Shown: piece by piece, positions 34,018 through 45,678 of the stretch
Position numbering within the stretch: the stretch's first letter is position 1
Layout: every line of letters starts with the position of its first letter
Assembly (NCBI GenBank): GCA_030248065.1
Contig: JASAMV010000893.1
Coordinates: 1 to 64,000 of the forward strand
DNA length: 64,000 nt
Origin: Rhynchonema sp. JSB1_4
Taxonomy: Eukaryota; Nematoda; Chromadorea; Monhysterida; Xyalidae
Reading direction: 5' to 3'
Made by a program: the position numbers and the translations under genes
Notes under the pieces: model-generated
The model's input: the letters and a program-made list of their open reading frames with translations, nothing else
What the model was told of the DNA's origin: nothing
The model's database searches: none

Positions 34018-37000
34018 TTAATTTAGCACCAGCAAGCAAAGCACGACCCTGCTGCTAACCTGAAGCAAGTCGGCCAGCCGTTGAAACGGTTGCGCCAAAT
34101 GTGACATCCTGGGTGCACTGGTTGCGTGCGTGTGCTCACCGAATACATACCATTGCATGGTGGCAGGTGGTGGCTTGATGCTGGGCACGAGGTTGACCAG
34201 TGCCACACAGCGACCGACACGGATACATGCGGGCGGATGGGTTGGCGTGTCACTCTGCAATTGGACATGTGGAACGAGGGCTGTCGGTTACAGGCCTTCC
34301 AGTAACTTTCGCTTTTAGTTCTCACCGAAGCTGAAAAAATCTATGCTCACTCAAGCGCTGGTTAGCAAGCTCCAAGTGTCGAAAATGGCAATAACGTATC
34401 TTTCATGGCTAAAATGGGGGCTAAAAGGTTGGCATATACACCCCAAAATCCAAGGTTACAGGGTGTGTAGCTCGAGGTGGACAGCTAGCTCCACAACCAT
34501 GGCAGCAAGGCCATTGCAAGAAATCACACAATCGAATCCAACAAACACAACTAACGTCTCGTTGATGACTCGACCAAAACCGAACGACAGCAAACGCGAA
34601 TGACTCATCGCACAGATGGAACACGAAGCCGCTGCAATACGAAGGGGGTTGATGCCGATCAAAGAGCAAGCAAATGTCATGGGATATAATCAAGGGTTTA
34701 TGTCAAGAATCTTAGTGAAGCGGGGGATGGGGTCGGTCTCGGTTTTCGGGTTTGACCAGATTTACGATTGAGCGGGCTACCGTTTTATAATTGTCAAAGA
34801 TCCGACCACCGTAAAGGCTGTCCGTAGACCCCTAATAAACAACTTCTAATCAAAGAGCTTACGTCACAGACCTACATTAGTGGCTAGAATGCGTCTAGAT
34901 ATGAGAGCGCATAAGCGAGAATGGCCATAAACGAGCAACATCTGAAAACATTCCAACGTGCCGTCTGTCACACAAAAACAAACCCGTTTGCCTGTCGCAT
35001 CGATGTCACAACGCCGACCACGTCGACTTGCCCGTAAATGGGTGGGATGCGAAAGCAGACACTCAAAGCGGTCAAGCATCGTGGCACGTACACCTAAGAG
35101 AGTGAGTGTAAAAACATCAGGATGCAGACCTTTGGCGTTTTACTTTCTTAGTAAACCAAGTGGTTACTATTTGTTTTTTTATGCCTGTACTTTCAGGTTG
35201 CTTAAAGCTCAAACACAGGCCCAGGCGCACATGACTAGATTAGTACTTTTTAGAGCAGACAAACTGTTGAGAAGTTGAAATACATCAATGACTCTAAGCC
35301 CTGTAATTGATCGCATTACGCACACATTTCATTCGCAGCAGGAAACGCAGTTTTAAATTGAACTTGTACTAAAATTAGGATACTTTCAATGTACAAAAAT
35401 AAGCGGCAGATCAATTGCCTGATGTTCCAGACACACAAGATATAAAGCAATGACTCCCAACCAACCTGGTGCAATAAACTACGATCGATTTGTGCGTCAT
35501 TGAGCATTGTGAATCGCGTGCGTTTGTTGGCCGTCAAATACAATTTTTCGGAGGTTGACCGCGCACCAATGGTCACATTCTCAACCAGAATACAATTACC
35601 CTCACGCATGAAGCTGTCGACGTCATCGCTCGGTGCATCATAGATCATCAACATACAAGCTGCAAGAATACAGCTGGAACCACAAATTTTTTCAACAAAC
35701 TTTTCTTGGAACTCATGAACCGTGTATTGGCTGCAGTCATCACGTGGCTATCAGTTGCCGTGCTTTACGGAGTAAACAATTTTCCGGAACTGGTCGTTAA
35801 AGTACTTGCGCACTCCTACACGTGCATTATTTTACTTCCAGGTGAAGATTATGAAAAATAAGTCTCTTTTTTTGAAACAAAACAGACTGTAAGTCAGACA
35901 AAGCGGCGCATCAGAATGTGCTGGCTGAATGACCAAACCTTTGTCAAACAGCAGATCAGCGTTGTGCAACGACGCGACTCGGACACGTATTTGTCGTGAG
36001 ACCTGTCGTCGAGGCATTTCGTTTCGTTCCCGTTTCTCCCTCATCACTTTATCGAACTGCTCACGCACAAGCAGCTGACGATTGCAACGTTGTTGTTGTC
36101 GGTAATCGTCAAGTCTGTGGTGGATAGCAAATGATCCCGTGAGTGAGGGAAGAGCGCAACGCAGGTCCCAGAAAGAAAACAACCATAATTATTTGAAAAT
36201 AAAATTCCGCCCCACGCATCAGCTGTCCACAACAGAAGAATCGAGCCAACCTTCTCACTTGCGAGCAGCTCAATCGAGCCTGGAACATATCGGGATCGGT
36301 GGATGTACGCCATTGACGATAGAGTGCATCGATCGACGTCGAATCTTGCTCCTCGTCATTCGTTGTATCGGACTCTTGTTGACTGTCGCTGTCTGCAAAA
36401 TAATGTCACCGAAATAATTCACAATCAAATCATACAACAACAAACACGTTCACACAACCGCAGGCAGACACCAACGTAAGTGACTACAGGCCAACCGTTC
36501 GACTGTTGCACCATTTGATCGATAATGCGTTGTGCTGCCAGCTCGGCGTTCTGTTCGAATTCGGTGACGGCAGCCTGTTCCTCGAGCTCACCACGCACGC
36601 GCACACACCCATCGGGACATCGCTCAATGTACTGCAACACACACACGTTGATTGATGAAGCTAAGTCTGCTGTTGGTTAAGTGATGTGATATCGAACATT
36701 GCCAACCAACCTTGGGAGCATACGTGCGACAGACGACCAATTTGAGTGCAGCAACGATGCCACCTTGATGATTCAGGGACGATAAGGGGAACATTGGGAT
36801 GCGGTCAATGCGACGACAGACATAACCGAGTCGGGCATTCCAATGTGCACGACGCACGCTGTTGTAATCGATACTCAATTGGATATGCGATGGTAGCTGC
36901 AACACAATTGGGCTCTGGCATAAAACGTCCGTGTTGTTGTTTGGGGCTCTATCCTCTTTATAGATCGGTCATTTTCGGTCACAATATTTAGCGATAATAA

Positions 37001-40000
37001 GTATGAATTTTAAGGTACATTGAGTTTAACGGTATACCGTACGAAAGTATTCACCACACACGATGAGACATAAATGCATCAGTAGCTAAAATGTCTTGTA
37101 AATCTTTATCAAATGACAGCAACCAAAATTGCGTTGCGACCAACATCTAACGGATGACACCCATCACCACCATCGCGTCCCAGCAATGTGCATCGCGCGA
37201 CGAACAGTTTGGTGCCGATATGTAATCGATCAGCTCGATGCAGCAGACGACTGAGCGGTTGATCGAGCGCAGCACCGATTGAGTACCAACCATCGGATAG
37301 CTCCAGTTCGGCGCACTGAAAATGCGACACGTTTCAGTGAAAAAGTGTACTGCACTGCGATTCCGAGTGCTTTGGTCAAACTACTACCGCGTACATATAA
37401 ATAGGGTTTTTGGCTCTTTTAACACAACATCCTGGAGCCCGTTCGTTAGCTACCTTGATCAGACAAGAAAGAACACAGCACACACCCACAATAATAAAAT
37501 ATGTATACACACCTGCTGCACAACATCGTGTTGCACGATGGCAGGTCTACGAACTGCAGCCACAACGAGCACCATTGGTCGGGCACACACGTCGTCGCCC
37601 TCACTGACTTTGTGCAGCGCTGACCTGGAAAAGCAGTGTCGTTGGGAAATAAAAAATTTTCTTTATTAAAAAAAATCAACGCCTCCCAAAATTTCGGAAA
37701 ATTTAAAATTCTCAACTGGTATGAGATTTTGGGTTTAAAAACGTTTTCTTGCACTTGAAACGTGCACAACATGACGTACTGTCCTCCACGCGACACCACA
37801 GGCCTTGTGCAATTCTAATGATTGTGGTCCGTCCCGTCCATCTGCGAAAAACAGACAAACAGCAAAACTGGTGTGTTACCTCTCGGCAGCATCAATTTCT
37901 CTGTCGTATCTATACTTCATCTGTTGCATCACTCGGCCAGGCGTCAGCTGCCTGCGAAACGATTTGGCAGGTGTGAAATCTTTGTTGGAGAGCGATTTGT
38001 TCAACAAGTTCGGTAACGCAAATGGCAGAACAAGGATCCAATAAGAACCAATCGTCACCAACTGTCTGGCAAAAAAGACGGGCATTTTGCATTCGAGTGA
38101 TGCCAATTTCCACACAATCCATCTGTAGTGATTATCAAACCAACGAGAACTGACCAAACGAGCGTCAACATGCGGCATTGAACAGAAACAACTGCAATTA
38201 AGTTAACACACGTTTTTTGCTTTTCTATGAAACATCAGTGCACCAGGCACCAGATTCTGAACCAAAACGGTTATTTTCTGTAGCATATGGATAAATATTG
38301 GAGGTGCGAATCCTGCTTTATCTTAGAGGTGAGCGCCAACTTTGAGCAGCCACAGTTTTCGGCCGCCAGAAGCGAATAGGGTGAGAGCAATGCCGGAGGT
38401 CGAGCACCGACAAAGCAGAGGTATCGGGTATTTTGGGACAGGAACCCGACAGCCGACGCCCAACACTTGAGTTCAAAACACCAACTTGCGGAGAAGAATT
38501 TTGAGAGAAATTTTTTCGAACCAAATGTTCCACAAAAGTGCAGATTACGGCACTTTGATAACCATTTTGCTCTTTAAGTTTTCAATTCAGTAAAACGAGC
38601 CAAAAATTTGCATTGACGAGGCAAACAGCAAGTTTTGCCTATTTTTTGGTCCAAAAATATGATATCGGGTATTTTTTGGGTATTTTCAAAACTGTCGGGT
38701 TTCGGCTTTTTCCCCGTTGTCGGGTGCGGGCGTCAGGTACTTCCAGATGTTGGGCGTCGGGTACCCACAGATCTCTAACCGTAGAGCACACCAATTTCAA
38801 TCCACAAGACACATCAAACCTCCAGCCAACCAACCGATAAAGCATATCTCGCGTGACACTTGATCCCTCATCAGCATCATCAATCAATCTGAGTTCAGCA
38901 CCATCACCCAATGGCACCGTTGAAACATCACCACCATTCAGCACGCGGTCTTGAGCAAAATATTCGGACTTGAACTCGAAGTCGACAGCATTTGCGCTCG
39001 TCACACGTATGGTGGGTGAAAGCACGCCGTATTTCAGTAACTGCGCACGAATAATGTAAAAATTATCACAGTTACTGAAACAGCACGCTCTCATGTTCAT
39101 GGCTCACTTGATTTTCCGAATATCGCTCGGGACACGTCAGTCCGGTGTAATGGCTCATCGGAATAGCGTTGCCCGATAATCGAGTTCGTCTGATTGTTCC
39201 TGAACAACAAGTCTGCGAGTCTTGGACAGGCCAGCGGGCGGGAAGCATGACAGCCGGCCCAACAAAGAAACACCGCCCGCAATTTTGCCTCTCTGTTCTG
39301 TGCAGTCCTGCACCCGGCCCCAAACACAAATCAACAGCCTCAAGTCGCCCAACCTGGTTGCCTGTCAACCATCGCGGCAGATCGCAACGACATCTTGCGT
39401 TCCAAGCAGACGCGAGGCTGCGACGTCGTGCGTTTGGCGGTGGACGATCTGTGTGACAGACGCATTTTGGGAAAAGCTAGTCCAGTTTCAAAATTGACTT
39501 CCATTTTTCTCAGGCTTAGGCTTGGGCTTGGGCTTAGGCCAAACCTTGAGCCAACCCGTGCTTTCTATCGCGAAATCGAAAATTCGCGTTTTCTCCACGT
39601 CAAGGCAACTGGACTAGCTTTTCCCAACATGCGCGACAGACGGAGACGACAACTGATTGAATGGAAATAATCACAAAACCTGAACAAGCAATAATGTGCT
39701 AGATTGTGTGTGTGATGTAATCGTTATGCCGAACAATGGCGTGCAATCTGCCGGATCTGTAGGATCATTGGAATTGTAGCGCATTCTTATTGCACAGGTA
39801 ACTAGTTTTAATTGGACCGAGCCGTGGGCATGGCATGCCACAGGACTTAGGTTTAACGTACCCAGTCAATCTTGCACATTTCCTCGGTCCAAAGACGGGT
39901 GAATTGCCCAGCAACTCAGCAATGTCGTCTACATTGGCATTGTCATCACACAAGGTCGATTTCAATCGTGCACCATTATGTCGACGTTTGGGCGTGTCCG

Positions 40001-42035
40001 ACAATCGACGAGGTGGTCGATAGGGTGTGCGACCGAAACCGACATTCGCCTTCGCCGTCGTGTTTCTGCCATCAAATGAAACTGTTGCACAACCTATCCT
40101 TTTTGCGGTAACTCTTTTCTGTGACCACTAGTGCTGTGGCTACTTCGCAGGGGAGATACTGTACCTTGGCGCCAAAAAGAGGGCGATACCGGGGTACTGT
40201 ACCCAGGATTTTAGGGGGAATCCGATTTGGGGGTGGGGAAGAAATTTTAGGGGGAGGTACTGTACCATACTATTTTCGTGGGAATTCAATTTTAATGGGT
40301 TAAACCGTGTCGCGCAAATTTTTGCTTTTTTAGTCGATTTTGGCCGATGGACCAAACAGGGGACTCTAGGGGTGAAACTTTCGACAAATTGGGGGAGATG
40401 CCGTTGCCGTACCAGAGGGGGGAGATACTGTACTTGAGCGCAGGGGGCCACATACCGTACCGGCGATGGGGAGATACTGTCGCGGCTCTTTTGGGTAACC
40501 AACCCTTGACCCCACAGCACTGGGGTGACGACGAATAAAAAGCAGAGCAAGACATAGACAAAAATTTGGTCAACTATTTATGACTGAAAAGCCAATTTAC
40601 TAGCTTTTTTGGCCAAAATACAAAATTTAGTAGCTTTTAGGCTACTAAATGAAAAACTCGCTTCAAAAAATTAATGCTAACAAGCTACTAAACTTGGTTA
40701 AAAAAATCCATGGGAGAGATACTGTACTGAGCGCAGGGGGCCACATACCCCGGCATAACAGTTAGAAAAACAACCAAATGCACACAAAATAAGTAGGTTC
40801 ACAAACTACCTGGGTGTCGTTGAAAATCCATTTCGACAGATCGTCGGTGCATTGCCGGAGGTGCCTGGGTAATTGAACGGTGTTGTTGCAGCACCAATAG
40901 GTGTCCCGACTGCGTTACCGTGGCCCGTTTGCATTGCGTCATCGTCTTGTTGAAACACCAGCCGAGCCTTTGCAAGTGCATCCACACTGACATCAATGGA
41001 CGCGCCAGCTGCCGACTGGAATCCGAGACGAAATGTGGCTGGCGATGGTGGTGTCTGATTTTCAGCAGTCGCAACTTCACCAACAGCGCTGTCAGTTTGT
41101 CTGCCAAATTGATTCCGCACTCGATCGTCAACATCTGCGAACAACAACCTTGCGCGTTCAACTGCTTTCTTCGATACATTCACTGTCCGACCGGACGCAC
41201 TTTGGAAGCCACCGAAATGTTCCCGTTGCTGTTGTTGAGGAGGTGATGCTGCTGGGCATTCTGATGTTTCATTCTCTTGGAACATGCGACGCGCCCTGGC
41301 CAGTGCGTGCTCGGATACGGCGACGGTGCGATTCGACGCTGTTGTGAAACCGAATGGCTGGGGTGCTGCTGCGTTGCTGCGCGACAGCTGTGTTTTGTCA
41401 GACGAATCGTCAATCTCATTCTTATCAGCCTCGGCAATCAATTGTCGACTTTCGGCCAACGCCGCGGCCGAAACGGCAATTGGTTTATCGGACGCGGTCA
41501 CAAAGCCGAATTGGGGATTCGATGACAATGTTGATGGGATATTTAGGGATCCTAATTGAGCAGTCCTACATCTCTGCCGAGAGTCATTGTCTTCTTCACC
41601 GGCCGCCGTGCGATCGTGATCAATCGATTGATTGGTATTCATTGGTTGCACATCGTCGTCCAACCAGCGTCGCGCTTTGGCCAATGCCCGTTCGCTGACT
41701 TGCACAGCACGACCGCTCGCCGACACGAAACCCATAAAGCCACCGTGGCTTACACCCGCGTCCGTCGCCATGTGCGCTTCGATGCTGAAACACGATTCAA
41801 TAACAGTGGAGTCTGCAGCACGAGGCGTGCCGGGCGTAACCAACAAAGTAACAAACAATTTAGCAATTTTGCTAACAGATTGACAACAGACTAATCGCAA
41901 TCGCACCGCTTCGGCCAAAAAATCCTGTACGACTATGCTTAGCTCACCCTCCAGGCACGGTGATTTGAAGGTTCTTCGAGCCCGCGCAGGTTTATGCGCA
42001 TTTTTGTCGAACCAAAGGCGGACCCGCCGGTTCAC
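34018..42035 (-). CDS. BRCA2: BRCA2 homologue (BRC repeats plus DNA-binding domain)
   Basis: BRCA2 loads RAD51 onto RPA-coated ssDNA in homologous recombination. The first recognised exon (42035-40810, perhaps from 41784 after a TTTCAG acceptor) carries five BRC repeats. Later exons: 40065-39862, 39448-39108, 39040-38835, 38191-38063, 37951-37880, 37624-37513, 37315-37124, 36896-36711, 36631-36496, 36392-36259, 36114-35939, 35659-35466, 35093-34984, 34631-34556, 34254-34018. The helical domain shows LLKYGVLSPTIRVTSANA, NHYRWIVWKLASLEC and MQQMKYRYDREID. OB1 has ELSDGWYSIGAALDQPL; OB2 has LGYVCRRIDRIPMFPLSSL, followed by the tower helices (ERCPDG…ELEEQAAV) and OB3 with VDVVGVVTSM, FVFHLCDESFAFAVVRFW and LVPSIKPPPATMQW. 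The total is about 1,240 residues, far shorter than human. The 5' end and the exon at 39448-39108 are least certain; a further 3' exon is possible. Confidence 0.93.
40129..40524. mobile_element. foldback element of the TGCTGTGGCTACTT family, in a BRCA2 intron
   Basis: The left end TAGTGCTGTGGCTACTTCGC pairs with a right end CCCCACAGCACTGGGG. The interior alternates GGGGAGATACTGTACC with TTGGGGG blocks; a stray GAGATACTGTAC copy lies just outside at about 40712-40726. It is related to 5416-5672 and 42423-42833. It lies between the BRC-repeat exon and the next BRCA2 exon. Confidence 0.65.
40947..41732 (-). repeat. five BRC repeats of BRCA2
   Basis: Counting residues from 42035, repeats begin near 102, 176, 228, 276 and 337. 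Their cores are GFVSASGRAVQVSERALAKA, GFVTASDKPIAVSAAALAES, GFTTASNRTVAVSEHALARA, GFQSASGRTVNVSKKAVERA and GFQSAAGASIDVSVDALAKA. All keep the FxxA motif that docks on RAD51 and a downstream hydrophobic pair (for example RRMF, RLLF, RLVF) like the second RAD51 contact. Linkers are polar, 30-50 residues. Family knowledge assigns RAD51 binding; none shows an obvious disabling change. Confidence 0.93.
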
Positions 42036-42422
42036 ACTAACCTAGTTACAAAAACTATGCTTGCACAGGAAAGCTTAGGCTTTTCGGACCATTTTTACTT
42101 TTGATCCCAACCAGTGTAGTTCCTGGTCCGGCGCGGCGGTTAGTGTACCTATCCTTTTTTCGGAACTGCGGTTAGTGTACCTCTTTGGCGGGAAGACCCA
42201 AATTCAGGAAAAAGTCACTTTTTGAGGTGGAAATTTTTACCGATTTTTGCCCTTTTTGGAAAAAATCTCCATAAAAAGGGTTTTTTGGGAACTTTTGACA
42301 ACATTTGACCAAAAAAATCACCAATTGGCAAAAATTGAGGCGGTTAGTGTGCTAGTGTACCTTGGTCGCGGCGGTTAGTGTACCTTAGGGGCAGGGGGGA
42401 CCCCCTCCCCCCCAGGAACTGC

Positions 42423-42833
42423 ACTGTGCTGTGGCTACTTTGGCGGGGCGGGTAGGGTACACAGGTGGAAAAATCCGGGGCTGGTAGGGGGTAGTGTACC
42501 TGGAATCTTGGGGGATCCGGTTCGGGGGTACGGGGAGGGGGAAGATTTTTCGGGGCGGGTAGGGTACAATACAAGTTTTTTGGTGCGCATTTTTATATGC
42601 TATAAAGTGCATATATCGCGCGTAGCGCGCGATTTTTTGCACTATAAAGGGTTTTCGGTCGAAATTTGGGCATTTTTGACCGAAAAATGGACATTTTGAG
42701 GGCAAAAATCGGGGCGGGCAGGGTACCAGAGGGGGCGGGTAGGGGTAGGGTACCACAGCGGGGCGGGTGGGGGGTTGTATACCAGGCCGGGGCGGGTAGG
42801 GTACCGTGGGGGACCCCCCAGCCACAGCACTGC
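42423..42833. mobile_element. foldback element of the TGCTGTGGCTACTT family
   Basis: The left end ACTGTGCTGTGGCTACTTTG pairs with the right end CCCCCAGCCACAGCACTG. The interior repeats GGGGCGGGTAGGGTAC five or more times on either side of an A/T-rich core containing CGCGCGTAGCGCGCG. Just to its left (42160-42400) lies a tract with repeated GCGGTTAGTGTACC. It sits directly upstream of the BRCA2 5' exon, so the BRCA2 promoter must lie in or beyond repeats. Confidence 0.65.
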
Positions 42834-42837
42834 CCCC

Positions 42838-43280
42838 AAGTAAAATCCCCTAGTAGCGTATTAAGGCTTGATAGTTGTGCACACTGCCCAGGTACGTTTA
42901 TGCACGTTTCTTGTTCGTTTAGAGCATATAATACGCCTCTTATTGATAAATAGACGCGAATAAATGCGATTATAAGCGAAAAACATCCTTTCAAAGCCCT
43001 TTTTAGGGGTTCTTGGGGGTATTTCTGGGAACAATTTTTCAGATTCGGGTCAGTGAATTAATTGAGGTTCGGGCCGGGCCGGGCCGGAGATTTGGGGGTT
43101 CGGGTCGGGCCGGGCCGTTCCTCTGACCACTATCAAGCCTTAATACACTACTGTATAGGGGGTGTTACTTAGGGGGGCTCTATTCCGGGGGGCTCTATTA
43201 ATTCACTGACCCCTTTTTGGGGGGCTGTATTACGACGGGGGCTCTATTCCGGGGGAGGCTATATTTAGGTTTTTACGGTA
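42838..43280. mobile_element. partial foldback element, CCGTAAAAACC family
   Basis: It ends with TATTTAGGTTTTTACGGTA, the inverse of the start of 7737-8638. It also shares AGAGCATATAATACGCCTCT, GCGATTATAAGCGAAAAACA and ACAATTTTTCAGATTCGGGT with that element's right arm. The matching left arm is missing. Repeated GGGGGGCTCTATT phrases lie near its right end. Confidence 0.7.
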
Positions 43281-45670
43281 AAACCGCCTGCCCCTGCCGC
43301 TAAAACATTTTTCAAAAGCTTCTTGTTTTCGGCGACACAACGATGCTTGCATTTTACATTTTCCAAGGACAGTCTCACATGGTGTTGAATATCGTTCTGG
43401 TGGGTCAATCGCCGCACGCCCGTTGTATGGGGGGATGGGTTCGGTCGGGACTTCTGCGATAAAGGTGGAAGTAGTTCATTACCAACCCTCCGACAGGCTT
43501 CACCAACCAATGTACCTTGGTGCGTTGATACAAACAATCTCAATGAGGAGGCCTCATGTGGCCCTGCGAAATAGTCCCACAGTCTGACGACGCAACCACA
43601 GGCCCCTCAGAGTCGTTCGTTCTGACACATCAAGCTCAGGACTCGCGCATCAACCCCTGGCACCCCTGGCCTCGATACAAATGCCACCGTGACCACCCAC
43701 CCTCACCACAACGAGGCGCATGTGATGTTACATTATTAGGTCATACTGCCACTGGGATGCCAGGAGGCCCGGGCCCGACCATATGGGATACGGTCACGGT
43801 AACGAGACCTTGGTGAGGCTTAGCAAAAATGTCCAAAATATGTCGCCGAAATCCCGACCGAACAGCCCCCGGTACACCCGCGGGTGTGCGGGACGATTCG
43901 GCGGACCTTGGCAGCTATACTTCATAAAGTAAAGTGGGACCTACTTGGGACCACGTGACCTTGCTGAATTCCACCGAAGGAAGGGCAATAACTCACTTCT
44001 ATAGCCCAGAATATTCAAATCGCCGAAATCCCGACCGAAACGTCCCCCGTACGCTCGGGGGTACGGGACGGGCCATGAATATCAACTCAATTTGGTACAA
44101 CAAACAAATACATCTTTTGTAATCAGGTTCCTCAAGTAGGAATACGTGGGCTTATTTCACGCTGTGCGTCATTTTAGCTTCAAGTTCAGAACCCTGGGCA
44201 GCGAATCACAGTTACCAACACAGACGGTTACCCATAATACCCTCAAAACGACGTGAGATGCGGAGCGCAACAACTTTAGTTTGTCCAGTTCTGCGACCAT
44301 TTGCATGTGACAAGCTTGTCTGTTCCTGCGTGCACATGTTTTTTTGCTTAACCTAAATTTCCCACGTCATCACGCGCCTCCGCATCTCGTCCGTGTGTGT
44401 CTATTTATCTGGTCGTTCGCACCAACAGAAAATTCTTGGCGTAGAAATTTAGCTGTTCGTTCGTAGACTCAGACACTCTTGTTCAGCATATGTACAAGCT
44501 CGCAGATGATTTAGTGCCTGCTTTTGAAACATCAGCTTGTCACTATCATCGTGTCAGCTCCGAAAGAGGCACTTGATAATCAGTTGAGCGGTTTGGTTTG
44601 TAGTATATGAGTACCCGTTTATGTTTGAGCAACTGGGAATTGCCACAACAGGCCAATATTTTGCTCTCTTGCGCAGGTCTTCGTGTGATGCCGAGAACCC
44701 TTTGTGTCGCTGCCAGGAGCAGCAGAAAAGTTATGATGCTTCTTTTCTGGCCTGTGGTAGTTTCATAAATTCTTCAGCTCCCACTCCGGACCGGAGGCAG
44801 CTGTTGTTTTTCCATAAGCGCTGAATGAAACGACATCGTATTTCACAATTTTATTGTTTTTTCCGCTACATGGGCTAATTTGTCATGTTGAAAAACAGCT
44901 CAGTTGGTAACTCACACCTACAACTTCTTCCCCTGGTTACCATCCATCTTTTGTTTTGCTGTACGCTTTGCTCTGTTCATACCTACATACATGTAACGTT
45001 GATTGAAACATCACGCATCAATTTCAAACAGCGATGTCACGCGACAAAACATCATTTTCTCACTAACTCGCATTGAAATAAATATGTTTATTACTTCCTT
45101 GTCTTCATGTACAGTATCCCACGTATTCACCGCAGCGTGACTGGCCGTTGACTTTTTTCGTGTTCATTTGGTTTCCGTGGCTACGAAGAATGAATGAGCC
45201 ATGCACCAAACGTTTTATTTCGCGAAAAACTGGACAGTACACGCTCACCTCGACACGCAAAACGATCTCGTTTAGTTTCAGTTTCATTCATAGTTCGATG
45301 CTTGTTATATTATCGCCCCAGTTTCAAACAGTGAAATCAATCCGTCGCATCTCAAGAATACTCCCCTGGCACCTGCTATCAAAAGTGCGTTACAGCGCCA
45401 GCAGCAAAACAGCTTCCGAAACTCAGAGCAAGAGCAATCAGTCTGACAATATGATCATTTCGATATGACGGGGCCACTGGCTGCATCTTGGAGGGCATGG
45501 CCATTAACGACCCTTCGGGACGTTCCTCTATCGAGTTCTCATGTCCTGCACAGTGTGCTCGGATAAAAATGTTTTTCCAAACTTTCAAAAAAAAATTGGG
45601 CTCTACCACAGCTCGCGTCGCCATATGAAATCTAACACAAGGCTTGGCATAATTCGGTTTCATTTCAGCT
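43281..45670. other. gene-poor stretch with short repeats
   Basis: No exon could be supported. From about 43540 to 43920 the DNA is GC-rich. The phrase CGAAATCCCGACCGAA occurs twice, at about 43851 and 44027, each followed by a C-rich block and a palindrome (ACACCCGCGGGTGT at about 43874). Open frames on both strands here have no domain. Recurrent 10-mers lie at 44525 and 45004. Confidence 0.4.
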
Positions 45671-45678
45671 TAAGCTTA

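Noticed and set aside
42344..42840. Pro-rich open frames of up to 146 codons on the minus strand
   Set aside because: They are translations of repeated G-run text inside the foldback element.
43265..43816. Open frames of 86-92 codons on both strands in a GC-rich island
   Set aside because: They begin inside or beside repeat ends, have no domain and no splice partners; GC richness alone lengthens open frames.
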